Notes under the pieces: generated by a model
Database searches by the model: none
Told to the model about the DNA's origin: nothing
What the model saw: only the letters and a program-made list of their open reading frames with translations
Assembly: GCA_033063855.1 (NCBI GenBank)
Contig: CP093830.1
Span: forward strand, 4,836,854 to 4,900,853
Reading direction: 5' to 3'
Origin: Smittia aterrima
Taxonomy: Eukaryota; Arthropoda; Insecta; Diptera; Chironomidae
Length of the DNA: 64,000 nt
Part shown: positions 12,553-25,228 of the stretch, piece by piece
Layout of the letters: every line of letters starts with the position of its first letter
Numbering within the stretch: the stretch's first letter is position 1
Translations under genes and position numbers: made by a program

Positions 12553-13201
12553 TTTTACACTTTTTCCGCAGTTCTTTTGATTAGAAATTTGATTATTTCA
12601 TAAGTTTACGTCTGTGAACTATTTTTAAGTTTTAGAACAACAGATGGAAGTACTGTAAAGTTAAAATACGCCATCTGATGAGTAAATGTACAACTTACAG
12701 GCTTTTCACTTCGCTTAAAATCTCCAGTCGTGTTGTGCAAATCTCCATTCGAGTTTAAAGCCTGCTTCAAGCCTTATCGCAAGAAGAATTACTCTCAAAG
12801 TCTTTGAAATTACCTTATCGAAAGTCGTAAAAGTTTGTGCGCGATTAACTGAGGATTGACATTTTGAGGAGCTCAAGAACAAATAAGAAATGGTGACAAA
12901 CAAATGGCTTCATCAGACAATTGATACGCACAATTACCTCGTTATCAAGGCTTCGAAGCACAGTTCAGAGCTCACATGCGATTGCAATAAACTCTAAATT
13001 AAACGGAAAGTGAAAAACTAGTCAGAGAAAAAAAAATATTCTAAAAGTTAAAAATAGACTCACAAAAGTAACATTAAATAAACTTATACTGCCAATAAGC
13101 TGAGAGGAAAAAAATATATCTTGCAAGTTGTGATAAATTTCTTTTGGGAGACGAACGATAAAGAATTTTCCGTGTGAGTTCAAAACAAGTTAAAAATAAA
13201 A
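12553..13201. other. Divergent intergenic region Mlf / LIPT1
   Basis: About 650 bp separate the two start codons, and no coding sequence is evident. It must hold both 5' UTRs and promoters. I see no convincing TATA box for either gene. Confidence 0.6.
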
Positions 13202-15159
13202 ATGATGATGAGTACAAGTGCACTTCGTCAAGCCAGAGGAATTGTCGGAGTTGTTTGGAGCTCCCTTCGCCCGATAGCAAAAAATAATTATTCAACGTCG
13301 AAGACAACAACAACGGCGTCTGGCAACGATGAAATCGAACCGATAAGAAAGTCTGTGTTCATATCTCAGTCCTACGACGTTTTCACGAATCTTGCACTGG
13401 AGGATTGGATTTACAAAAATTACGACTTTGGCAATCATCATGTGCTCATGCTGTGGTTGAATGATCCGTGCGTGGTTGTTGGACGTCATCAGAATCCGTT
13501 TAACGAGACAAATGTGAGTCAATTGGCAGCAGCTGGTATCGAGCTCGCAAGAAGAAACAGCGGCGGAGGAACTGTTTATCATGATCGGAACAATCTTAAT
13601 TGCACATTCTTCACACCGCGTGAACGTTACGATCGCAAGTACAACTTGAATCTGATCACAAGGGCGATTTATCGAGAGTACGGCATAGACACAGAAATAT
13701 CACCACGCGATGACATTCTCCTGCACGGCAAGAAAGTAAGCATTTTGTTCCTCTTAGCAACAAAGTACATTAACTTGTTTGTTTGTCTGGCTTCGAGCTT
13801 CGAGACAAGGGAACACGTTCGGCGACGCGAGTTGTATTCTACAATGGAAATTTCCTACTCGCACACAAAAGTCGAAGTTCGGCTTTCAGGGTAAAATTTG
13901 AAAAACAAAGCCCCGAAGAAGCAAAAAACGGTAACGTGCGATAGCCGAAACAATCCGATACACACAAGCAAACAAGTTGTTTTGAAAAACTAATTAAAAT
14001 GAATCATACGAAACTGGAGCGTGTTCGGATAAAAATAAACGATTCTCTTCCTCTCATCAACAGATATCAGGAACAGCGGCGAAATTGGGTCACCCGAATT
14101 GCTATCACCATTGCACTCTGTTAGTGAACTCAAACAAAAATCACTTGAACGAATCGTTAATGAAGAATGAAAAGGTGAGCCATGTGACATCAGTTGGAAA
14201 GTGCACATCATATTGAGTGTATGATGCACGACAATGATAATTTCATACACTCAATAAATCTCAATTGGAGCCCTTTTGCTTTCTATCTCATTTCGTTGCT
14301 CTTGTTCTTGCGATCCCAAATCACAAACATCTGCTGTCGGGCGACATATTTAGTCGTTAAAGAATATTTATTTATCAACAAAATTATGAGTAGTAAAATA
14401 GGTCAACGGAATAGAACAGGTTGAAAGGTTTTTTCATATTTGTTTTTTTCCTTACGCAGCTTATCAGTCGTTGCTTACAATGATAACGCGAGAAAAAAGT
14501 CTAAAGTTCTGCTATTTGCTCAATTGATAACTAAATTGTTTTCATTTTTTCGCAAACTTTTCAGGCTGAAATTATAAGCAAGGCGACCTCATCTGTGAAA
14601 TCTCCAATTAAGAATTTGGCTGACGTTAACAAGAGCGTAAATGTTCAGCAACTTTTGACAGCAATCGGCTACGAGTTCTTGAGGACTCCCGCTGATAAAC
14701 TTTGTGATGGCGGTCGTGAATTAGTTATGCAGCAGCGGGGATTCCAATTGATTAACCCAACTGAGAAATGGTTCCCGGGGCTGAGTGCATTGCGTGAGAA
14801 CTTCTCATCCTGGGACTGGAGATTCGGAAAGACACCAAAGTTTTCCGTACAAAAAGACATTCAACTTAAGTCAGGCGACGATTGTCATAACTTAAAATTA
14901 AACGTTGAGGTCGAGAAGGTGGGATAAGAGTCCTCAATTCTTATCGTCTTACTGATTAAAAATTTCTTCTTTTTTTTAGGGATTGATTAACAACATCGAT
15001 TTACTTTTGAAAAACTCAAGTGATCCGTTGCCAATTGTGTCGAGTTTAATGGGAAAGCCATACAACGAAGAAAACTTTGACAGAATTGCTGAAGCCTTGG
15101 TTAATGTAGACAACGTCGAGAACATGAAGAACGTGCTCAAATGTGAAACTAACTTATGA
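13202..15159 (+). CDS. LIPT1: Lipoyl amidotransferase LIPT1 (lipoate-protein ligase A family), mitochondrial
   Basis: Four exons (13202-13735, 14064-14174, 14565-14918, 14980-15159) encode 392 residues; human LIPT1 has 373. The first 45 residues are basic and rich in Ser/Thr, as in a mitochondrial targeting peptide. The BPL/LplA fold follows: NLALEDWIY, VVVGRHQNPFNETN, then the lipoyl/nucleotide-binding loop RRNSGGGTVYHD (about residue 116), and HGKKISGTAAK spanning the first intron. LIPT1 moves lipoyl groups from GCSH to the E2 subunits of the 2-oxoacid dehydrogenases in the mitochondrial matrix. The C-terminal accessory domain is present (SSWDWRFGKTPKF). MMM at the start allows three possible initiators; the first was taken. 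Confidence 0.93.
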
Positions 15160-15818
15160 ACGTCGTTGAAAATCGACTGAATATCCGGAAAACAAAACTT
15201 CAATTTATTCTTTTTTTGCCTTACAGCTATTTGTGCCTATAATCCATATATACTTGAAATTCAATAGGAAACAAATAAACTTTATAATTAAACGCAAAAA
15301 TGACAAAATCTGGTTGTCACTTTCAATAATTCTTTGAAGAAAAATTTTATGAGATCAGCTGACCGAGTGTCTTCCAAGTTTTTCAATTAAGGTCGAATAG
15401 AGCTTTCTTCGGTATGTAAAATGAAATCTGTCTCCGAGCAAACTAAAGATGACCTCTACTGATATGAATGCGGCAAACAGCTGTTCACTTATACAATGTG
15501 TAGAAATCATTCATTATTCTCGCTTACAATCGGAAATTTTTGAAACCGGCAAAGCTCAGCAAATAATTTTTTTTAAAACTGAAACTAAACAATTAAAGGC
15601 TTTCAATGTATTTAAAAAGATTTTCATTTAAGCTTTTAATTCAACTGTAATTCGCTTTTGAAATTATTTTCGTTTAAACGGAAAATTTAAACTCATATTA
15701 CAGGCTTTTCTTGGCCCCTCAATTTCTCGTAGTTTCACACGATTTTTCTGAAAAATCAACAACGCAAGGATTTTCCTTTTTCCGTGGTAAAACATCAGTC
15801 TAAAGTCTCAAAACGAAC
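15160..15818. other. Intergenic LIPT1 / UQCRB
   Basis: This holds the LIPT1 3' UTR, with an AATAAA-type signal about 15273-15283, and the UQCRB promoter and 5' UTR. No further coding exon is supported. Confidence 0.6.
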
Positions 15819-16328
15819 ATGTCTTACGTCGGACGTCGTGGTCCAGCAGTTGCCTGTAAGTTTATTAAATAATTCGCCGTGGATTTTGATTTTTGGTATT
15901 GCATAATTTAAGTTTCTCGAAATATTTTTCTTGACTTCTTTGCAATTTTTTAAATATTTCTTATTTATTTGTATTTTAGCTGCTCTTGGAAGATGGGTCT
16001 ACAACATGGCTGGATTCAATCAGCTCGGTAAACAAACTATTGTGAAGTTTTAAAGAAAAATTGTTGACATGATATGATTTTAGGTTTGCACCATGACGAT
16101 TGCTTGTACGAAACCCCTGAAGTCAAGGAAGCACTCCGTCGTCTTCCCCAGGACCTCGTCGATGAACGCAACTACCGCATGATCCGTGCATTGAATCTTT
16201 CAATGACTAAGACCATCTTGCCAAAGGATCAATGGACAAAGTACGAAGAAGACTACAAGTACTTGGAACCTTATTTGAAGGAAGTTCAGAAGGAGGTGGC
16301 AGAGAAGATCGAATGGAACACAAAATAA
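15819..16328 (+). CDS. UQCRB: Cytochrome b-c1 complex subunit 7 (UQCRB)
   Basis: Three exons (15819-15855, 15980-16027, 16084-16328) encode 109 residues, the usual size (about 111). Diagnostic stretches are RWVYNMAGFNQLGLHHDDC, PEVKEALRRLPQDLVDERNY, FRMIRAL-type RMIRALNLSM and LPKDQWTKYEEDYKYLEPYL. This small matrix-side subunit of respiratory complex III contacts cytochrome b near the ubiquinone site and is needed for assembly. It carries no cleavable presequence, which is normal for the family. AATAAA at 16378-16383 lies about 50 nt past the stop. The next gene follows on the same strand after about 330 bp. Confidence 0.97.
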
Positions 16329-16661
16329 ATTTGTTGTCGTTTGCATTGCTGAACTGTTTCATTCAATGATTAGATTCAATAAATTAATAAATCGGATTAC
16401 TGTATCATTAAGGTATGCGGTTTTTAATTAACTGTAATGAGCTAGAACCCGATTCTGGTTTGAGGCATTTTTAATGCGATTTGTGTAGGCGTGGAAAAGA
16501 CGTTTAATGATTTTATGAGATGCCTGTGGGGCTTCAAGGTTTTTTCTTTCATATTTTCTTTCTTATTTTCTTAAAGCCCTTTTTTCCGAGAAAAAAGCGT
16601 TTTCACGTGGTGTTGTTTCGGCAATCTTAAATGAACTAGTGGATAACAATAACATTAAATA

Positions 16662-18038
16662 ATGGCTGTGAGCTTTCTTCGTTTAAAACACGGACAAAGA
16701 CAAATATATCCTTTATGGAATATGCTGCAAACCTTTAGACTGAACAGTGAAAATAAGAGTAAGTTAAACGTATACTAAATCAACGTCTGTTTGATCTGTA
16801 ATGCTGTTCGTTTTTCCAGATTCAATTGAAAGTTTTATTTCCGATCTTACGAAGAGACGGCAAGAAAAATTTAATCAACTGAGAAAAGAGAATATGAAGC
16901 GCAATCAGACTGAAGTCACGACGGTTGAAGGAAACGACGTTATCGAAGAGATTCAAAAGTGCCTCGAATCGGGAGATGATGAAGAGACGCTGACGAAAGT
17001 GATTGACAGTTGCGGGTTGAGCAATCCCGCGAACAAACTTCCGAGGCCTGTCATCTTTGAAGTTTTGAAATTTTCCAGCGGAGCCGGAAACCGTGAGCTT
17101 TTCGAGCTTATCGTCGCGCACGCGAATCATTTCGATTTTGAGTTCTACAAAGAAAGTTTCACGCTCATCGAAATCTACAACCTTGAACTTGATTGGAGAA
17201 CTGGCAGGAATATTGATCAGCTAATAGAAAAGTTCGAGTCGTTATACAAGAAAAATATTTCCGACGAACTTTTAATGAAGCAAATAGAGAAGTTTTGCTG
17301 GATAATGATTCGTGATTCAGTTGAGAAGAAAGGAGAATCTGTCGTTGTAAAGCTGAAGGAAAAACTTGAGCAAATGTGCGGAGAATCTAAAGATTATCGT
17401 TTGCTGTACGAGTTGTGGAGAAATTTATTCGAAAGGTGAGCAAGAATCTCATTAACATTGATTGCATCAATAATGAATTATCTCTGGTTGATTAAGCTTC
17501 TGGTTTTCCGATCAACAAATTGCATCCGAACTCATAACAAAGCATCCACCTCTCCGGCGGCTGTTAAGTAAACAGTTAAGCTTTTTATGCTTCAGCTATT
17601 TGAGAGACAACAACACTGAACAGGTGAATCGACTGATACAAATTTTTTTACAATTCAACATGATGAGGCAGGTCGAGACGCTCGTGAAAACTTTATTAGA
17701 CTATGAATGTGAGTTTTGATTAACGAATCGGATGAGAGATGTTTTATTTTTATATTCTTATTGTCGTCGTTTGCACAATCAGGTTGGCGGAAAAATATGA
17801 ACGCCGCTCTCCAAATTGTTCAGCTCTGCGTCAAACTCGGTAGCGTAAAATATTTTTTGCGACTCAACTAACGTGTTCGATCGATTGACTCTTTTTTCTC
17901 TCTACAGATATCCACTTATCCGACGCGGAGAATCAAAAATTTCTCAAAGTGCTTCTGAATCAGTCGGCGACGAAAACTATAAAGAAACAACCAGACGAGA
18001 AGAAAATCACCATTCAGAAATATCAATTCAAGTTTTAA
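16662..18038 (+). CDS. Unrecognised helical protein, possibly mitochondrial (PTCD2-like is one option)
   Basis: Five exons (16662-16758, 16820-17435, 17497-17708, 17783-17839, 17908-18038) join in phase to give 370 residues. The N-terminus MAVSFLRLKHGQRQIYPLW has Arg/Lys and no acidic residues, so mitochondrial import is plausible. The rest is charged and strongly helical, with a Lys/Arg-rich segment (LTKRRQEKFNQLRKENMKR) and helix-turn-helix-like repeats such as NRELFELIVAHANHFDF and NTEQVNRLIQIFLQFN. Length, helicity and a conserved C-terminal basic tail recall pentatricopeptide/TPR-type organelle RNA proteins such as PTCD2, but I cannot confirm that. AATAAA is only 2 nt past the stop (18040-18045). 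The gene model is firm; the function is not known. Confidence 0.75.
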
Positions 18039-21000
18039 TAATAAAGATTTGACTTTATAGCCGCCTGTGATTAATTGGCCGCCAAACACTCCACAAGCTT
18101 TTATTTGTTTCGAAGCACACGCAAAAAGAGCAAAGAGATCATCTCGTATTGTTTCACTTACACAAAACAGCTTTAATTGAAATTTACGATGAATCACTTC
18201 TTCCATCAACGAAAATGTTATCGAAAAGCAAAGACGAGTCGTTTAAATAAGAATAATAAAAAATTAATCTAAAACATTTTAATTTTCATTCGCAAAAAGA
18301 AAAAAATGTTGAAACGAGCACGCTTGCGGGTAATTTTCTATCCAAACCCTTACGAGAGCGTGAGTGACGTGACAACGGTTAAAGGTCGACTCTTATTGAC
18401 ATTTGTCTGAAAGCTTTCAAAACCTTTTAAAGTTTTGGACTGATAATTAAGTTTTCCAGCTGACGCCAGTGACAAAGCATCCCCACCTTACAACAAGCTG
18501 TGTATCGTTTCTGATATGTGACATTTGATGGTCAACAAAATTTTTTTTTTTTGAAGAAATGAAAGAAAGACGTTTATATTTAGATTTTTGCGAAAGAAGC
18601 GTATCATACACAAATGAAATGTGTGACAAGCAGCATTAATGTTTTAAGCAAGATTTAAATTTAGACTCTTCGCGCTATAAATAACCGCAAAAAGATAAAT
18701 TAAGAAATCTTCATCTAATGAAATAAATATTATAAATAAAAACGTTTTTTTTTTCGTCAGCGGATTGTTGACTTGAGATTATTTTCGAGTGAGAAGAAAA
18801 GAGCGTGTCGGCGAGGAGGAGTTTACATCGCAAAGCTTTTTTTTTTCGCATAAAATTTTAATTGATTTCGTGGAGATGGCCAATTTCCATCATCGCCTAA
18901 GCCCAGCTGAAAGTGCTGGCGAAGTGAAAACAAAAACCTTTTCAAGGTCGACTCCGGAAAAAAAATTCCTCGGAAGTAAAGGAAAGCTCCTTGCGCGCTC
19001 TCTCTCGCGTCCTCTCATGTAAATGGGGAACTCACAGCATTTTCCCGCTGTTCAGGATTCGTCTGTGCAGAAAGAATCGACTGAGAATGTAAATCGAAGC
19101 GAGAAGTTCTCTTTTCGAGCTCTCTTGTTCTCTCATCGCCAGAATGTAAAAGTATTTTTTTTTTCTAATGAAAATATCTTGATAGTCCCAGTTTTACTCG
19201 CTTTCTGGTCGGTACGGTACGTGGAAAATTTCGTTGGTAAATTTTTATTGATGATTTTTTACAAGGGAAATGAAATATAAATTTCAAGGATAGCAAAAAA
19301 AAAAGTTTCGGACTCTGATCATGAGCCGATAAACCTTCCGAGCAAAAATTTGTGAAGTGAAGTGTTGGAATTATAACGAAAAAAAAAGAAATTAATATAA
19401 AAGTCGAGAACGAAACGAGGAAAATTTAGCTTTTCATGTTCACTAATTTTCTTTTTATAGAAACCAGTGACAATAATTTAAAGTTAAACAAGCAGCAAAG
19501 CATCAGTCGAGCGCTTGAATATTTAAAATATTTTGCGGAAAAAAATTAAACACAAACGTATATTTCATAAACAATAAGTTTCACTACTATTTAATTTAAA
19601 TAAATGTGAACGCGAAAAAAAGAGACGAACAAGCGAATCGAGCAGTGCATAAATGTGATAAAGTAATGTTCAATAAAAGAATCTTCACAAAGCAGTGGCT
19701 GCTGCAATTATGAGAAGCTTTTCGAATTGTGTTTTATTAATAAAACGTTAGAGTTTTAATTTTATTGTGTTTTCCGAAGCGTTTCAATGTAAAGTAGAGA
19801 AGCTCTTATTATTTTTTATTTTTGTCAATGTGAGCTTTGAACGAATACAAAATAATTGAAGCCAAAATCATCCGAGTCGAGTCGTTTATATGTGAGACCC
19901 TCCACGAGTGATTTGAACCAGGCAATGAGTGAAATAGTTCTCGTTTATTTACAATTTATTGATTTTAAAACACAAGCGTAATGGAACTTCACAGAATTTT
20001 TAGTGAGCCAGCTTTAATAATCCTGATGAGGGCGTAGAGTCAAATGGATTTTTTTTTGTCTTTCTTTCGCTTTCCCCCGCGCGCCTCATCGTCGGTTGTT
20101 CTTTCACTTAACAAGATTTGAGGCTCGTACAGACGATCTGTTTGCGTGCCTTCTCGCTCCTTTAAACGATGCAAAATGAAAAGTGATAAACTAATGGAAT
20201 ATGTGACACGATTTCGAGAAAACCACATAATATTTGAATTAGAATTTATTGCTTTTTCGGGGCATGTGCATTCCCAAGTTTCGCTTGTGTTTTAAAGCTC
20301 TCGAAGCAAAAAAAAAATCTGTTTTCATGAAATTATTTTGCGACGAGGTTGGAGAGAATGAACGACAAACGACGATGAAAAAAAAACGGATTTTCCTATT
20401 CATTTTATTTGCTTTGTTTGTTCAGGACATGCCCCGGTTGTTATTTGATTTAATGAATATATTTTCAAGTGTTTATGAATTTCTTCGGGGCGCAATGTGT
20501 ATATAAAATAATAAGACTTGTAATCACTTTTCGCAACAACAAAACCAAACAAAAAAAAATCGTTTTCGTTTTAGAGAGACAGGAAGAGATCAGAGGAAAT
20601 TTTCTTCTCGAATCACTCGCGATTCTGATGCGATTACCGACTTTTTCGCTCGAGCTTGAAATGTGAATGGAACAGTGAAAATTTTTCGCTTTTTTTCCAC
20701 CGTTCAATTGTTGTTCCGGAGGAGAGTGAGTGAGAGAGTGGAGAGAGAGGAGGAAAAAATTGAAACAATGGAAACTCATAAATTATCAGACGATAATTAA
20801 ATGTGTATTGAAATATAATAAACGATAAACAGTTATGGAAATTTGCTGAACGTGACGAGAAGAAGTAAAAAGATGCTCGTGCTTGTATAAGAGAAAGTTT
20901 TCTTCTCCCGCTTGATTCCGCAACCGAACAAAAGGATTCCGGATGAACTTTAATAATATATGATGCTGTAATCAACGATGAAATGAAGGTGAGAAGGATT

Positions 21001-22515
21001 TAAAGGAAGAAACGATGGTTTAGGTTTGTTGAATCTTTAGCGGCAAACACTCCCTTGCTCATTTTGATGTCCCTAATTAAGAATTATGTGCGTAGCAAAC
21101 GGATGTAAATATTAAAGGGAACACTTGTTCAACTAATAATTCTGTCAGGTGACACACAGGAGGAGAGGCACTCGAGGCAATTTTTTACGTGTACAACAAC
21201 ATTTTCTTACTCTCGGCTCTGCAAACCTCAACTTATTGCTTACAGCATTGCGTGCTTGTATTTATTAATTCCATTTCGTTTCGAATCTCATTTCCCTTTG
21301 TCGTGCAACAGCAAACGAAATATAAAAATTTCTTCGTCCTTGACCAGAGAAAATCGTGTGCATGCAAGCTCAAGCTTCACTTTCTCCCTCTCTCTCTCTC
21401 AATTGCTTGCCCTCCTCTATTTCGCAAAATGAATCTCCAATTAGATTGTTATCGAAAAATTGAACTACAACAATTGGCCCCGTATTGGCAACACATTCAT
21501 TTTCTCCTCTCCCTCTCATTCGTTCGCTTTATTGACATCAATATTTAAGTGTGACTCGACGAACACTTGTTATATTTTATTGGAAGTTCATAGAAGTTTA
21601 ATTGAACATGATGCTGAAACGATGTACAATTTATAGCGCTTAATTTTTGTCACACTCTGCTCCACCAAAAACCCTCGCCGACATCGCACACTTGCTCTCG
21701 CGTTTGGTCGCCGCACATCATTGTCGTCGTCGTTCGTCGCTTTAGTTTTTATTTATCTTTCGCTTTAAGCGGCAGAAAGCGCTCAATTTGTGTTATAAGA
21801 AAAATAATTTTAGAAAAATTATTTATTTTTTGATTACAACTACGAACTCAAGAGCGGATGAAGAAATATATTTTATTGTTGTTGTGCTCTTCGCCCTCAA
21901 CCTCCTCCCTCCCACCACTCACTCGCTCTCTTCTCGCTTGTGATGGTGCCAAGATTTTTTTCAGCTGTTACTAATAATTTTTTGTTTTATATTTATTTTG
22001 TATTTCTTTAAAATGATATGAAGAAAAAGAAAGAAGACACATTTTTATGATAAAGTTTTCTCAGCTTCTTCTTCTTCATTTGTTCGAAGGCGAAGGAGGA
22101 GAATTTATTTTTACTCTCGTCAATCCGATGAAGCGAGTAAGGCAAGAAAAGAAAAGTAAAAAGCGAAGATATCTCTCGACACAAGGAAAAATCAATTCTA
22201 CAAGTCCAGAACAGAAACGACGACGACGGCAACGACGAGAATAAGAAATACGTTGCCGTAATTTACTATGCCGTCAACTAATTGGTTTTTTCTTTCTCAA
22301 CTCACTTGATAATTTAATGAAGATGGAGGGAGGACGAATTCGTCCCTCTTACGCCCTTAGAGAGATAGTCAGCTCTGATATGAATCAATTCACTAAGCTG
22401 TAACTTACAAATCTTCGTAATTGTGCACTAACAAAGAAGCTTTTCTTCATTTCTGCATAAATTTTTCTTTATTCAAATCTGTATCTCTCTCGTCTGCTTC
22501 ATCCTGAATGAATAC
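18039..22515. other. 4.5 kb gene desert
   Basis: No coding exon is supported between the tail of the preceding gene and the 3' end of the Methuselah-like gene. Open frames here (for example 21189-21548, 119 codons) are AT- and Ser/Phe-rich with no recognisable motif. The sequence shows poly-A/T tracts, (CT)n at about 21390-21405 and a purine-rich patch at 20700-20760. It could include a 5' UTR or distal enhancer of the receptor block. Confidence 0.55.
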
Positions 22516-25228
22516 TCATTGCTTGCATAAAGACGTCATTTGAATATCATTTAGAGCTTTCGGAGAGTCGATTTTGTCGTCAGGTATCACTTGAAATGAT
22601 CCACGGTCCTTCCACCACTCCCGGATAAGCTTTAAGGGACGCGGCAGGCAAACGAACATAAGAAATATTAAAACGCCTTGTAAAGCGTTGATGATATCGA
22701 ATAAGGTCGAAGAGGCTTCGGCGTAAAAAGAAATTATTTCGAAAATCCAATTAATTGTCATAATGATTGTGAGGAAGGCGGTGCTCTTCATGCTGCAATC
22801 AAGAAAAGAAAAGAAATGATTTGTGGGATGAGTGACGTGAATGGCAAGCAAGGAAATGTAGAGCGAGAGATTGTCAAGTTTTACTAGCTTCATGAAGTTC
22901 AATCAAAACTTTCGCCCGGGGAATGTAAGAGAATGAAAGATTTTCAACCCGGAAACTCTAGAATTTCCGCAAACTCACACTAATAAAGCCTCTCTCGCTC
23001 GTTTTTCTTTATTACATGTTCAAGCTTTGAAAAGCTTTCACTCATGTGAGTCAAGAGCTTTCCAAGGAAAATCTCAGTGTCACATAAAAAGGGAAACATT
23101 AAAGACCTTTAAAGCTGATGTAAGCGAATTACTCACATCGTTTCAACCTTCTCCATGCGAGCAATGCTATTCGCCGAGCATTTGTTAGCCTTTGCGCACT
23201 TTTTCAGCTGCAAAGTGAGAAACGCTGTTATCTTTATTTTTTGTAATTTCTTGAAACCGAAGTACGATGAGACGTAGAGAAGAAGATTCAGTAGAAGTGA
23301 TACAGAGATCGGCGGGATGAAGAACTTTTGGGATGTGCGAGCGACTGAAACGAAAGTAAAAGAAAAATAAAAGAAAAAAAAAGCATGAACAGGTTGTAGC
23401 GCAATGTTATTTCAAGAGAGATTTGCTTTTCCTCATCCCAACCCTCCCGGCAACCATTCACTCATCTAAGCTCCCTTATGCCTCAAAGACATTCGTATTA
23501 TAAACATTTAAAATGTCACAGATGTAAAAGGAAATGAAAATCGATTGATGAACGAGCTTTACTTTGCTTTCTTGAGGGTTCGAGTTAAACGTTAAAGACA
23601 AAATATCAATTCATTGAGTTTATCTCTCGTATCTGTCGAGAAACTCCTTCAAGTTCAATTTCGTACGCACCTTTCGTCGTGCCTTTGATGTAGTAGGAAG
23701 GCAGTCCACTCAATTTATTTTTATATGTTAGAATCACGAGGATGAGGGGTATGCCGAAGGCAAGCAGAGCATAATACATCAAATGAAGATTATCATCCCT
23801 CGGCGTTTGCTTGATTTTATTCGGCAAATAGTACCAAGCATGCACACAGATGTCGATCCACATAACCGTCAGCCAAAAGAAACAAGCAATGATGCAAAAT
23901 TGGATGAAGTAACCTGAAAAGTTGAAATTTCCTAAGGGAATTAGAACTTAGTGGAGACAGCATGAGTTTCACGCTACGTTTACCTTCGAATGTATGCATG
24001 TCCCGAAATTGAGTGAAAGCCAGGAGAAAGAAACCAGTCGCAAGCGAAATGCTATGACAAGCCAATGATTTTCCGTGTAAATCCTTTAGCTCGGGAACTA
24101 AGAGATACAGCGTCGCTGTTATCAGAAGACACTTGACGGTGACAAGAACGAAAAAGAAAGAGAAAAATAAAGAAAGACGTTATTGAAATGTTTATCGACA
24201 GCTTGGATTGAATCTTTCAAAGAAACTGTGCAGCGAGTGTTGGTTGAAAGCGATGAGAATGATTAATTTAACGAGAGGGTAATCGAAATCCTTTCATTGA
24301 GCTATCCAATTTCATTTAACACCCCCAACCCTCAACTCGTTTTCATCTCTCCTGCTGCTGTCAAATGACAATTGAATTGAAATTAATTCTTACTGGAACC
24401 GAAATAATCATGCACGTCGCAAAGATCAATGCCTGTGCCCGATCGACCCTGAACAGTATGTCGTCGAATTCACAAACGATTGCGGTTAAAACGCCTTCCT
24501 CGTCATCCAGCTCCAAACAGTAATGATCGTAAACATCGTATGACTCATAATGTTTGTCGATTCTAAGAAGAGATCCGTTCTGAATGACATAGAGAATGTC
24601 ATCGTAATTTTCATTGTAAATCAAGCCGCTAAAATGAAATTATGGGAAACAAGATAAGCTTCAATCACCACAACGAGTATTTGTTTATCTTCACTTTTTG
24701 CAATTATTCTCGACCACCACGTTAATTGTGACGTTGTTCTCTTCGTCCTCAATGCAATTCTCGTAGAACTTGGCTTGTATTGCGCTCACTCGAAACTCGG
24801 ACGACGTGCTGTTTGCACAAGATCTTTTCCCGTATGCATATTTATAGTTTTGATGGAGTGGGCAGCACTTCTTAATCGTCGATGTCGCGGTGATTCTTGG
24901 CTGATCTTTCAACAGCTGAAATACGAGACGGCGCAATTTGGAATTGCGTTCAATCATTTTCGATCATCATTCTTTGCTCAAACGAGCGATTCTCGTCTTA
25001 TCTACTAACCTTGTATGACGAGCAATTTTCCGGTAGCTCTGTCATCGCTGCTGTTGTGTCATAGCTTTCTGTTGTTTCGAAACTTGATATGCTCGAGATG
25101 ATTTCAGTCGTCGACGACGTCGGCGATAACGTTTCATTAGATGAACTTAAACTATTATTTTGAGACACTACGATGACAGAGAATTCGATTAACACCAAAG
25201 CCACACCTAAAACCACTTTAGTTATCAT
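22516..25228 (-). CDS. Methuselah-like G-protein-coupled receptor
   Basis: Seven exons (25228-25010, 24915-24695, 24628-24394, 24131-23984, 23913-23671, 23344-23137, 22792-22516) give 516 residues. A signal peptide (MITKVVLGVALVLIEFSVIV) is followed by a Ser/Thr-rich stalk and a Cys-rich ectodomain of Mth type: IKKCCPLHQNYKY, CIEDEENNVTINV, then YCLELDDEEGVLTAIVCEF just before TM1. Seven hydrophobic segments follow. They include LKDLHGKSLACHSISLATGF (TM2 region), FIQFCIIACFFWLTVMWIDI (TM3, typical FW.T.M..D) and IMTINWIFEIISFYAE (TM6/7). The tail is short and ends SLCKQ. Mth-family receptors are insect class-B-related GPCRs, several linked to stress and lifespan; ligands vary. I cannot assign a specific mthl paralogue. 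Confidence 0.93.

Noticed and set aside
21189..21548. 119-codon open frame on the plus strand
   Set aside because: Ser/Phe/Leu-rich translation of a pyrimidine-rich stretch; no conserved motif and no neighbouring exon in phase.
18039..22515. Possible CRISPR, IS or transposon remains in the deserts
   Set aside because: No regularly spaced repeats, terminal inverted repeats, target-site duplications or transposase/reverse transcriptase motifs were seen.
23576..23590. GGGTTCGAGTT, resembling a tRNA B-box
   Set aside because: No A-box or cloverleaf could be folded around it, and it lies in an intron of the Methuselah-like gene.
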